64,000 nucleotides of DNA from Dactylonectria macrodidyma (Eukaryota; Ascomycota; Sordariomycetes; Hypocreales; Nectriaceae). Positions 12,665-23,305 of the stretch are shown piece by piece. The number at the start of each line of letters is the position of its first letter. Position 1 is the first letter of the stretch. The notes beneath the pieces were generated by a model. That model did no database searches, had not been told where the DNA came from, and saw nothing but the letters and a program-made list of their open reading frames with translations. Made by a program: the position numbers and the translations under genes. Location of the stretch: assembly GCA_020744425.1 (NCBI GenBank), contig JAGMUV010000001.1:6076001-6140000 (forward strand), given 5' to 3'.

Positions 12665-13522
12665 TCATCTAGCCTTGTCTAGCCATTTGTCGGTAGCATC
12701 TATTTCCCTCATCAACCGTGGCCCACCTCTGCCTCTACGAACGTAATCCGCTTCGTGATAGTCCCACGACGATACACGAGCACCCCGCTCAACCAGCTCT
12801 CTGAGCGGTACAGCCACAGTTATCTCCCAAAAGTCGTTAGGGACATCCATATCTGGCGTCTCATCCTCCATGTTGGGATCCTGAAAGTCTGTCCGACATT
12901 CCTCGTCATGCCACTTGAATAGTAGGACGAAGGTCACTTTATTGCTGGATTCCTCGCAGTTGCTTTCTGTGTCGTCAAGACGAAACACCACAAATGACCA
13001 AAGGTCATACCAGACGGGAGCACGGATAAAGGTTCGACACTCGTAACGCTCCCGGCAGAATTCTCGGAGATCGGTCTCAATTTTGTTCACCATCGGCTCA
13101 ACCAGACTCAACTGTCCAGTCACCGTCATCATTTCCATCAAAGCAGGGTCTTCCCCGCTTCGTGGAGCCGTCATTAAGGACGTACAAGATAGCGACTTCG
13201 TAACGCATGACATATTGAAAAGATCGGGCGTTTGTGGGCGAAAAGATTGCAATGGGGCGAGTAAATCATCCAGCTTTGAGTGTGCAGTGGGGAGGAAAGT
13301 AGCCGAAGGCTCGTGATCTACCTTCCAGCCAATCAACAAGACAAGCTTGCATTCCTCAACGGCCCAGCCTTGACCCACGAAGCGCCAATTTGGCTCCTTG
13401 TCGAGCATGGCGATGAAGTTGGTCCATGAAGGTGATTCGAGTAGGTTTTGTCGAGCCGAAGAGTCGAGGGAAACTCGTATAATGGTGGCTTGGAATTTGT
13501 GAAGCTCTGTGATTTCTGCCAT
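12665..13522 (-). CDS. Hypothetical protein, 285 aa, single exon
   Basis: Intronless frame with an ATG at 13522 and stop at 12665. No signal peptide or membrane segment, so probably cytosolic. The first ~90 residues (FQATIIRVSLDS...FVGQGWAVEECKLVLLIGWK) have the alternating strand-helix feel of a dimeric alpha/beta-barrel (ABM/Dabb-like) half domain, in which a WS.ED..LVLLIEW strand is common in fungal proteins of this kind; that is a resemblance, not a proven match. The middle is Asp/Glu- and Cys-containing, and a second half (VTFVLLFKWHDEE...) repeats the strand pattern, suggesting a tandem two-lobed fold. It is convergent with the metalloprotease gene, 150 bp away. Function unknown. Confidence 0.75.
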   Translation of the reverse strand: MAEITELHKFQATIIRVSLDSSARQNLLESPSWTNFIAMLDKEPNWRFVGQGWAVEECKLVLLIGWKVDHEPSATFLPTAHSKLDDLLAPLQSFRPQTPDLFNMSCVTKSLSCTSLMTAPRSGEDPALMEMMTVTGQLSLVEPMVNKIETDLREFCRERYECRTFIRAPVWYDLWSFVVFRLDDTESNCEESSNKVTFVLLFKWHDEECRTDFQDPNMEDETPDMDVPNDFWEITVAVPLRELVERGARVSSWDYHEADYVRRGRGGPRLMREIDATDKWLDKAR

Positions 13523-15810
13523 GATCGAATAGCGTGTGTGATGATTTTAAGGGATTTGTGAGGGGTGGGTTGGAAATGTGTTGGTCGGATGAGTCGACGT
13601 CTATTAATACCATGTTCAGGACTCGCATTACAAGTCACGGGACTTTTCGCGTGACTCATAAGCTTCAAGGCATGGACTCGGCCAACAGGTTGGAAAATTG
13701 ATTCAGCTTATTTTTACGTTCATCATTTGTCATTTGTCCCTAGCATGTCGAACTATGATGCTCAAGTGGATGTTGAACTCTCGCATGTAACAGGCATAAA
13801 CGTGAAAAATGGCTTGAGAGAGAATGAGAAGGTCCATCTAGAGTAAGCAAGCAAGCTTAACGCAGCGACGTGTTATAGCGAATTGTATTTTCGCACACGA
13901 TCGTGGTTGGTGGTGTAGGGTAAGCGAATGAGCCTAGAGCATGGATTAAATGCTTGGATATTTGCTTTCAATCCTCGACGCGAACTATGCAAGGACAGAA
14001 AGGGAGTGTTCAAGCCACTCGATTTTCCCATACAGCATCCGCGTTGGCCATCTAAAAAATATCTTGGTGTAACGCGAAATGTCGGTGAAAATGACGGAAT
14101 CATCATCGTAGCTGGGCTGGAACAGGACAGGGGGTGGATGAGTGAGACATTGTCGGCAATCTTTAGTGGCGCTAGGTCCACTGTCTCACAATGCGATCAA
14201 GTGCCGAATTCACGGCGAAGAACTGAGGAAGAAAGGAGAGGTAAAGAGAGCTGAAACGACTTCTCGTGTCAGATTATTGCATGTCCGGCACCCTCCAGCG
14301 ACACCATCAATTGTACCCGAAAAGCCATCCATCTTGCCAAGACCAAAGTGCATCTGCCAAGTCGGCATTGCTAAAGAATGAATGCTGCTGCTCCTCTCGG
14401 GTCATCAGAAACAACCCCGCAAATAGGGCTGCGGTACCTGACAGACGGCTCAGTAGCAGTGTAACCTGCGCTCATGGCTCTTTTCCCTTACGAGCCCAAT
14501 CAAAGACGTCCTCGAACTGTGGCGCTGATCTTTTGCAACTTCAGAGCTGAAGGCTAGGGTCAACGATTGGCTGCAAGCTGATGCCGTGGTCAGCAGTCGG
14601 TATTTCGGTAGCCCCCTGCATTAATTAGCAGTTTGCGTGCGACCTGAGTATGAGGGAATAGGGGGAGAAGAATGCTTCGAGTCCAATGATTGTGTTGTGA
14701 TGGAATGGATGAGCTGACGATGTGATCACACAGTCAGCCGCCCTATTTCACTACCTTCAGCTTCGCTGGCTCTCAAGTAAGCGGCGATCTCTGCGGCGAT
14801 CGCCAATGGGCCGTGCAGAATCGGCTCTGAGATTAGCTCCCTTTTGTTGTTGTCACTGCATTGGTCTGGCTGGTCGCTAGGCATATAGAGTAAGGGCGAG
14901 TTGTTTTCTGCTACTGTCAGCGCCACAGGCTTTACTGATCGCTATTCTCGGCTGTTCTCGTCTCTCCCTAGCGGTGTAAGCCATGACAGCAAAGCAAAGC
15001 AGCAACGGCCACGGCGATGCCCGCCCCTCCCCCTCATCCCCCAGGCCATTTCCACTCGTTCTAGACCCTCACTCGTTCCAGGCCCGCCTCGTTAACGACC
15101 AGTAGCGTGGAATGTCTCGCATTGTGCTGGGCGAGGGTGGCCCGTGACGTGACATCATAAGCCGGGCTATATATAGGGTCTCAAGCTAAGGGTCCATTCA
15201 GCGTCATTTCCCGACGCTAGACTCCATTCCACAACATCATTGGTATGGAGATGCGAGGTACTGGAATTGCCCTTGCAAAAAAAAACGGGTAAGCCTGGAT
15301 TAAGCCCCTTCGTATCCATCTTCCTTGGGGTTTTGTGGTAGCTGAGAGTTTCTCTTTCAGCGCTGGGTGTAAGAGGCCATCTTGAACGTGGCTTTTTCTG
15401 CTACCTTTCCCGAATTAAAAGAAAAACAAACATCATCATCTCCAGCCCCACGATTGGTTTCCTTCGGGACGGAAATGCCGTGTGACGATGGCTAGCGGGA
15501 CGCCAAAAAAGCTCGTATTATACGCCGCCGCACAGCCCGCCCGCCCGCCCCTCTTGCGGGTCTCACAACACTAGGGCCCGTGGATCACAAGCAGCATTAC
15601 GAGGGAAAGCTGTTGATCAGTGATGACAGTGGTGGCCAATGTTGAGCAAACTTATTGATTAAAAGTAAAAGGCCATCCCCTGTTAGTCTATAAAGCACCA
15701 TGCTGCCATTTGTCTCAGTCGGGTCTTGAACCAGATCATCGCCCATCACCAGATTCTTCAAGACACAAGTTGCAAGAACAAAATACAGTTGCAAACGTTT
15801 CACTGCCATC
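13523..15810. other. Long non-coding interval (2.3 kb)
   Basis: No open frame here has convincing protein character; a 108-codon ATG frame at 13928-14254 (plus) is the largest candidate. A TATATATA box sits at about 15169-15176, about 70 bp before an ATG at 15246 that opens a very short frame. The block just upstream of the oxidase gene contains a CCCGCC-rich stretch (about 15535-15552). Confidence 0.5.
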
Positions 15811-17347
15811 ATGTTCTTGACCAGCAGTATTCCCTGGCTCATCGCCGCACTCGTGCTGCAAACAGCGGCCGTGCCAACCAAGCGCGATGCCATCACGAGC
15901 TGCCTCACCAGCGCCAAAGTGCCCATCAGCGCCAAGGGTACCGCTGAGTGGACGCAAGACGGCACAGCCTACAACCTGCGCCTGCAGTATACACCCGTCG
16001 CCATCGCCGTTCCGACTTCAGCGGCTCACATCTCGTCGGCCGTCAAGTGTGCCGTCAAGCACAACGTCAAGGTCAGCGCCAAGAGTGGCGGCCACAGCTA
16101 CGCGTCCTTTGGCTTTGGCGGCAACGACGGTCTCCTGGTCCTTGAGCTGGATCGCATGTACAGCGTCAAGCTTAACAAGGCCGACAACACGGCTAAGATC
16201 CAGCCCGGTGCCAGACTCGGACATGTTGCCACTGAGCTGTACAACCAGGGCAAGAGGGCTCTCTCACACGGAACATGCCCAGGGTAAGTCATTCTACTAT
16301 GCATTATCTAGTACACCCTTGCTAATAACCACATCTAGTGTTGGTGTTGGTGGACATGCTCTCCACGGCGGCTACGGCATGGTCTCTCGCAAGTACGGCC
16401 TCACCCTAGACTGGATCAAAGGCGCCACCGTCGTCCTCGCCGACGGCAAGATCGTCCACTGCTCCAAGACGGAACGCTCAGACCTCTTCTTCGCCATCCG
16501 CGGTGCCGGCTCTTCGTTCGGAGTCGTCGCCGAGCTCGAGTTCAACACCTTTGCCGCTCCCAGCCAGCTGACCTACTTCGACATTGGCCTCAACTGGAAC
16601 CAGCAGACGGCTGTCGCAGGGCTTCAGGCCGTCCAGGCATTTGGAAAGACGATGCCCGCCGAGTTGAGCATGCAGGCCTTCATCTCCAAGAACGGATACA
16701 GCCTGGACGGCACCTACGTCGGTGATGAGGCGGCTCTGCGCAAGGCCATCAACCCCCTCCTAAACAAGCTGGGCGTGCAAATGTCAGCCAGAACCGTCGG
16801 CTGGCTCGAGCTGGTTGCCCACTTTGCCGGCAACGTCGAGATCAACCCTACCAGCGCCTCTTACAACGCCCACGATACCTTCTATGCCTCCAGCATGGTG
16901 GTCCCCGAAGTCTCAGCCAAGCAGTTCAAGAGCTTCGTCGACTACATCTCGACCAAGGGCGCCACCACCAGCCACTCGTGGTGGATCCAGATGGACCTCA
17001 TCGGCGGCCAGCACTCGGCTGTATCTAAGGTTAAGAACACCGACACGGCCTATCCTCATCGCGACAAGCTGCTGCTCTTCCAGCTGTACGACAGCGTGCC
17101 ACAGGGCCAGCAGTACCCTTCTGACGGCTTCGCCTTGATGCAGGGTTTCCGTCAGAGCATCACCAAGCCTCTCTCAATCAGCAAGTGGGGTATGTACGTC
17201 AACTACGTCGATACTCAGATGTCGGCCGACGTGGGACCTAAGCTGTACTGGGGCTCCAACCTACCCAAGCTGCAGAACCTCAAGGCCACCTACGACCCCA
17301 AAAATCTCTTCAAGAACCCGCAGTCGATTAAGCCGGTAAAGGCCTAA
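15811..17347 (+). CDS. Secreted FAD-linked oligosaccharide oxidase (AA7, BBE-like)
   Basis: Exons 15811..16283 and 16339..17347 join in phase to 493 residues, the usual size for glucooligosaccharide/chitooligosaccharide oxidases. A signal peptide ([21 protein letters not shown]) is followed by a possible KR propeptide site. The FAD-binding PCMH domain carries both flavin-linking residues of the bicovalent type: H95 in SGGHSY and C156 in [28 protein letters not shown] and [14 protein letters not shown] are the conserved second half of the FAD domain. The berberine-bridge tail ends [13 protein letters not shown]. Expected reaction: oxidation of reducing-end sugars to lactones with hydrogen peroxide release, outside the cell. 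The substrate cannot be assigned, since AA7 members act on cello-, chito- or gluco-oligosaccharides or non-sugar alcohols. Confidence 0.93.
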
Positions 17348-17843
17348 GCGGTGTGCGTGAAGATGAAGCATGGTTATGATGAATGACGGCATACTATTTC
17401 CTTTAATACCATAATTCCGGATAGGCTGTAGAAATGGCGTTGCATGTGATAGAAAGAAACACTCAATTAATAAGACTACTTGTTCAAGACAACTGACTAC
17501 GCATCGTTCCCAAGTTCATTCGTTTGCCTCGTAGTGAAAACACAGAAGTTTGTAGCATCCGAACAGGGGGATTCAAGTAGCTCAAAGGAAATTTGCAGGA
17601 CTGAAATCAGTATAGGCCTACTACCCAAGCCCAGGATCTCCAAGAACTCAAAATGCAATATTCCCTATAAGCTTTCTGCTGTACGTATTGCGATCGCCTC
17701 GTTATCCACACTATCGCTGGAGCTTCTCCACTGCAATTTAACCACGCATGATGCCCGATTATTAACCCAACGAACGATCCTACATTCCTTTCAATTTTGA
17801 CACATACATCCCCTGGCTTGTTTCAGAAGTTGTTTCCCCATAG
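17348..17843. other. Convergent 3' intergenic region
   Basis: Between the oxidase gene and the leftward membrane-anchored protein gene. Nothing beyond short chance frames. Confidence 0.6.
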
Positions 17844-19210
17844 CTACCCGCCAGGTTGAGGAACAAATGCACTAGCAACCTGTGCAGCACTCAGGATAAC
17901 TTGTATCACTGTTAATAATAGGATGACGGTTCCAAAGCTAGTCTCCCTGTAAGCCGACTGCACGAAGACGATCCTCAAGCTAAAACTCACAGAAATGTCC
18001 AGTATTGGACTGTGTCCCGACTATCGCGGAAAAGAACCCAAAAGCTCCATGGTTTCGTTTGTTGCATATGGGAATATAGAGTTGAGATTCGCGGCCACAA
18101 CTGCTTGAATTCCGTCTGGTCCCATTCAGCCGCATCTCTTTCCATGAGAGTTTCAAGAGTTGGATCGTAGTTGAGATGAGATAGTTTAAGGGTACCTAGA
18201 AGTTGCCTGCGAAGCCTATAAGAGGCACAATGTAAGCACCAACACCAGTGGCAAAATCCCTTCAACTTTGTGAGCCTCTTGTGAAAATTTGATGGTCGAC
18301 TAGGGTTAAACAGTGTGGCGTAGGAGCATTCAATTTCATCGATTAAATCCATAGAAATGCCCATGGCCGAGAGCACACTCCCAGCATCTCCTTGCAGTGC
18401 GCAGGGGAGAGCGAATAGCTCCAAGTATGTCCTTTCTCCGTGCTTGGACAACAGCAGATGCCGCGAGATGTTTGTCGTCCATGTGACTCGGACACCGCCC
18501 AGTCTGGAGAGGAGTACTGCATTCAATCGTTTGGGGCTAAGAGAGAGTGACTCAAGCAGGCCCATTGAATCGTGTAGGCCGAATGGTTCTGTTATTATCT
18601 CGGCCACTGACGAATTCTGGACCGAGTTGAGTCCAGATTCATTCAGCTCGTAAGCGTTTGGCAACAGGCCACTTTGACTCAGGAGCTTGGGCAATGGTTG
18701 AGCGAAAGCCTCTGCTTCAGAGTATTCCCGGCCTTGTTTGGCACAATATGCAAAGACTACTCGCCGCTGGTCATGTCGCGTTAGGATGAAATAGGGCTGC
18801 ATAAGCATCCAAGTGCCCAGAATGATGAGCACAGCCTCTGTCACTCTTGTGGTGCGTAGCGATGAACCGGGGATCGTGTCGCTGAAGTACGAATGCTCGT
18901 GACTGGAAACAAGGCGGTCTATATACTGCTGTATGGGCGGCTTGGGGCCTTGGTGGGGAGGGGCAGGTTTCAGCTCAGGGCAGCACATGTGTGGACAATG
19001 GCTCGACGTACCGCGGAAATGATCGACAACATCAATGAAGAGGCGTAGGAAATCGTGCAACTCGCCACGACCTGGCCAAGAGGACTCAATGTATTGCAAA
19101 TGTGGCTTTGCAGCCACATTATCGCTCAATCCGAGCGCTGAAGCAAGTGTAAGCCGAAGGTCATCGTTTGCTGGGGCTATGGGAATAAGATCTGTGAGCT
19201 CAACAGACAT
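17844..19210 (-). CDS. C-terminally membrane-anchored fungal protein of unknown function
   Basis: Exons complement(17991..19210) and (17844..17946) join in phase to 440 residues. The single-frame reading stops right after YWTFL; splicing out 17947..17990 (44 bp) adds a hydrophobic tail (SFGTVILLLTVIQVILSAAQVVA-like, ending FVPQPGG) that reads as one transmembrane anchor. The bulk is soluble and helical with no family name I can give; Cys/His groups SSHCPHMCCPE (about residue 70-80) and CHWCWCLHC (about 330-340) might bind metal. The closing PWSFWVLFRDSRDTVQYWTFL plus membrane segment is a pattern I associate with lineage-specific fungal proteins of unknown function. It is divergent from the FHA-pseudokinase-protease gene, suggesting co-regulation. 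Confidence 0.8.
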
Positions 19211-19769
19211 GTATGTGGATTAGAGAACTGAAGCCCGCACAATAAGTCTTTGAAGCGGTAGATGAAACTAAGCAATTTTGATATGTCACGGGATTCTCGC
19301 GCGAGGTAGCATCTGCGAGGCGGTCTGCGAGGAGGCTTATTGGGCAGATTGGGCTTTCGTCACTGGCACGTGATATCCTGCCTGTTCATGTGCGACATTT
19401 ATGCACGCTTACTGTCAGCTCGATGATCCATACTGAGGCTGACTCCATGCTCGCTATTCACTCGAGCTCGAGTGTCGGTTCTTGAGGCGCAAAGAGGAGG
19501 CACTGGCTATGGAAACGAGCAATGAACATCCATGTCTAGCCAACCCGGCCCGAGTGCATCCATCGACCGCGACCACAAGCTGCTGCGACTGCCAAATACG
19601 AGGGTAGAAAGGAAACGACATATTGGATCTGCTTGAAAAGTCGAAAGTGGATTCCGATGGCTCGGATTGGTTCCATAGGTACACACCTACCGACCGATTC
19701 CAAAAATCCTTTCTTCAAGAGCGCTATGAAGTTGAAGATCCCGACTCGGTCCATGCCACCGCACTAACC
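19211..19769. promoter_or_regulatory. Bidirectional promoter region of the 440-aa and FHA-pseudokinase-protease genes
   Basis: 559 bp between divergent starts. Contains a perfect 16-bp palindrome at 19459-19474 (CACTCGAGCTCGAGTG). The right half (from about 19608) is open in the downstream frame but has no in-frame ATG before 19770, so an upstream exon of the fusion gene could be hidden here. Confidence 0.5.
19459..19474. repeat. Perfect 16-bp palindrome in divergent promoter
   Basis: CACTCGAGCTCGAGTG reads identically on both strands; two CTCGAG hexamers overlap within it. Its location between two divergent starts fits a dimeric factor site (CTCGAG is an E-box-type bHLH core), which is inference. 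Confidence 0.6.
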
Positions 19770-22700
19770 ATGACGATCCCGACGTACAAAATTCCGTCGC
19801 ACAAACGCCACAAGCCGCTCCAAATACTTGAAGGACAGGAAACTGGCAATGTATCAGAATGTCACATGTCGGCTGAGGCCGCGCCAGGAGGGATATGGGG
19901 TTATCTGGAGCTAACCATTCGACGAGGCCCATCAGTGCGATCACGTCGGATCGCTCTTGGGGGTGTTCTCTTACCTACCATTTCAGCACAAGCAGATCCT
20001 AAGTCAGACCATGACCCGAAATCCAGAAAAAGGGCCCGAACCCACGGTGACGATCAGTCAACCAATGTGGACTATGATTACCGGGGGCATCTCATAGGGT
20101 GTGGCGCTGAGTGCGGTAGGTCTGGAACACGACCCCAAAAGATATCTGTCACACTAACCAGCAACCATGGTCAATCAGACACTATCATTCGGGGACAAGA
20201 CATCTCAAAGCACCACTGCGTTTTGTTTCCAATTCGGAAGGATGGCCGAATCATCGTTATACTACAGGATCTGGCCACCAGCGGCACCCGTGTTAACGGA
20301 ACTTACGACTTCTCGAGAAGAAGACAACTGATAGCTGGTGACATCATTACCATATGCTCTGGGGTTGAACTGGTCTTCTGCCCGATAATTGAACAGACTT
20401 GCTGCTTCAACGCCAAATATTCCCCGGTGCCAGCTTTTGGACGTGGATCAGTATATCTATACCGGTCACGTTCGACAGGACGCAAATTTTCCGCTCAGTT
20501 TCAGGCCACTTCTGCCCACAAACGGTCGAAAGAGAAACTAAACCTCATTCCCTTGAGGCTTCGGCACCCGAACATACCGTTCATTCACGAAGTCTTTGAC
20601 GAGGACGGCCTGATAATCTCTATCTGGGAATGTACCTCGGGAAGCAAGCTGTCCGAGTACCTGTCGGCCAAGGGAAAATTAACGGAGATGGTAATTCGCG
20701 AAATATCTCGGCAACTATTCGCTGCTGTTGGATTTCTTGTATGGTTGATCATAATCTCTTTGAAATGCCTACCCGTTCTAAAGAGTATAGCATTCACACG
20801 ACATTGTCCACCGACACATCAGATTGGAAAACATCATCGTGTCCGGCTCATCAACCATGAGGCCGAACGGTGTCCTCAACCCTGACTCTAATGACCTTCA
20901 TATCAAACTTCGCTCCTTCAGCTTGGCCACTTCCATTACGCCCACCGAAAGACGCACAGGGTTCTACGGAACATCTGCCTATGCGGCTCCCGAGATGTTT
21001 CGGAGCTCATCCTATGGGAGAAGTGTCGATATCTGGGCCTTGGGTGTTATTCTCTATAATTGCCTCTATGGCTTTCAACCTTTTTCCGCCAAGGACGGTC
21101 AAGTGCTACAACAGATGTATCACGGCAGATTCGAATACTCGTGGCCGCGTGGGGACATAGTAAGCGATGCAGCCCGTGCGTTGTCGGATTATGCCATTTT
21201 TTGGATGACATGCTCATGTTGGTTCAGGTAACCTTGTTGATTCCATGTTTGTTGTGGACGTGGGAAAGCGATTCACCATCGAGCAGTGCTTGGCGCACCC
21301 GTGGCTTGCTTCGGAGGACGATAAGGCCGGCTCTCAAACAGTCACTGAACGTATTCGCCCAAATCTGACCGCCAAGGATGATGATTACGCAGTTCAAAAA
21401 CCGACTGTGGACAGCGATACCGCTGATGAGGGGATTTCAACTGATGCAGAGGTGCCTGAAGCTATTCGAGACGACATGCAACTTGATGAACCATCTGCTC
21501 ATGTAACTTGCTGGACTTTTACGCCCGGAGATACAAAATGCGAGTACAAGATGCCACTTCAAGTTGACGGGCACCCTGTGGTGATTCCAGTTCACCACCC
21601 ATACCCTCTCATGGCCATCGCATCGCCTCCTCCAGATCCACATCCACGATTCATCTCAAGCATTGATCCCTTGCCAGATGGCACCATCTCGGAGATATTC
21701 GGCACATTCAAAGAGGCCATTGGCTTTTATCTTCTGATCAATGGCTACCTCCAAGTCATTGTACCCGACGAGTTTGATCATGAAACTAGTCATTCAAGAT
21801 TGCCAACAGAATTCGGTGGCCTGAAAATTAGATTCATCCACGAATCCTTTTTCCCAACATCGCAAATCCCCGGGACTGCATCGATGAGTTATTCCCCCAC
21901 AGCGCTCACCAATCCTAGACCTGACCTCGACGAGTCGGGTGCGGCAACAACAGCGCCGCTGTCAACTGCATCTCGGATCGTTGCGAAACCGTCCACTAGA
22001 ACGCCAAATTTGCAAACACAATCGACGTATCTAGGGCATACAGCTAGTTTCAAACGCGCTTTTGGCAGTACTGTTCGAGTTGTGGTCGAAAACAACAAGT
22101 CGAAGGACTTGTTCGAGGGAAAGATTGGGGTTCTAATTCGTCCAGTGGAAGAGACACGCAGAATATTTGCAACTGTCCCCACGCACGTCTTTACAAGTGC
22201 ATACAACAATAACAGCAAGAAAGCAGGCTCTACGCAGATGGCAGACTTAATCAGCTCCGTTAGCGTTCTGAGTACGAGCAGCTCGATCAATGTAAGCGAG
22301 CACAAAACCCAACCCCCCTGAGCTACTCTGACAAAACTTCGCCTTCTAGCTGGGCAACCTGGCCCAGGTCTTTGACCCCTGCCCGCAATCGTTTCCCATT
22401 GGATTCACCTCAGATGTTAGCCTCGTCGATATTACCATGGCTACAGCGCGGTACATACCTGAGACAATCAACACTGTGTCCCCAGCTATCGAGTGGCTGG
22501 ATCAGCCTGGCTGGATGAACATCAAGTATAACTCTAACAACTTGGTCCTCCTCGATAGCGAACCTAGGGAAGCGAAGAGCATTGGGATCGTAGATAGTCG
22601 CTGTCAGGTAAAAACAATCTCTCTTAAGTTCGTCTTTGATTGTGAAGGCCATTAATTACGGGCGAGTCCATTGGCTAATCTATTCAGATGGTTGGTCAGG

Positions 22701-23083
22701 GCATATTTCGTACCCAGCAACAAGCCAAACGACGGTCCTTTTTCGGTATGCGATCCAGCAGGTCAACCAATCCCCAAGATGAACTCAGGACCTGGACCAA
22801 CTTGGTGGCGAGGTCAATACTATATCGTGTACGCCAGGATGTCCACATCAGAGGAGGACAGAGCGGCACGCCAGTGTGTTTGATGGAGGATGGAGGGAAT
22901 GCGAATGCAGCGCCTGTCGCCAAGGTGGCCGGATTTGCGTCGTTTGTGCAAATGGCGTCCGACGTACAGAGATATGACATGGAAGGCGACAAGCTCTACA
23001 AACGGTTGCAAGAAGGAAGAGTGGCGTTTTATGGTGCCTTTCAAGTGCCGGATGAGTTGCGTGATGGGTACCGTATCGTCTAA
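19770..23083 (+). CDS. FHA domain - pseudokinase - trypsin-like protease fusion protein
   Basis: Exons 19770..20738, 20791..21175, 21228..22291, 22350..22607 and 22688..23083 close in phase at 1023 residues. Residues ~105-190 form an FHA (phosphothreonine-reader) domain: RGHLIGCGAECG, DISKHHC, LQDLATSGTRVNG. Residues ~215-500 have a CAMK/Chk2-like kinase fold with intact AFGRGSVY, YAAPEM (APE 389-391), DIWALGV and KRFTIEQCLAHPWL, but the catalytic residues are gone: the VAIK lysine is Q243, HRD is H330-R331-H332, and DFG is S365-F366-S367. Residues ~740-1000 look like a chymotrypsin-fold peptidase with H771 (TVPTHVFT), D828 (SDVSLVD) and S951 (GGQSGTPV). The start is the first in-frame ATG; the frame is open upstream to 19608. 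Suggested role: phospho-peptide-gated protease, by inference only. Confidence 0.82.
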
Positions 23084-23305
23084 GCAGGAGAAGCGACGTC
23101 TATGTATGCAGCTCCAGTGTCTACAGGACGGCGTGCCAAAAAGAATTATATCACCAAGGGCGACATCGAAGACAGAAAAAGACACATTTTAGGACAGGAC
23201 ATCTTATCAAAGGCTTCACATGATTGGTAGGCAGTAGAGAATCTGAACAGCTTCCCAACGCCGTACATATGGTAGGTAGACTGCTTGCTAAAGGTCTAAA
23301 CCGCA

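Noticed and set aside
13928..14254. 108-codon ATG frame
   Set aside because: No family likeness and opposite-strand frames of similar size at the same place; kept only as a possibility.
21176..21300. Apparent frameshift in the kinase C-lobe
   Set aside because: Removing a 52-bp GT-AG intron (21176..21227) restores a normal subdomain XI reading (NLVDSMFVVDVGKRFTIEQ), so no lesion is needed.
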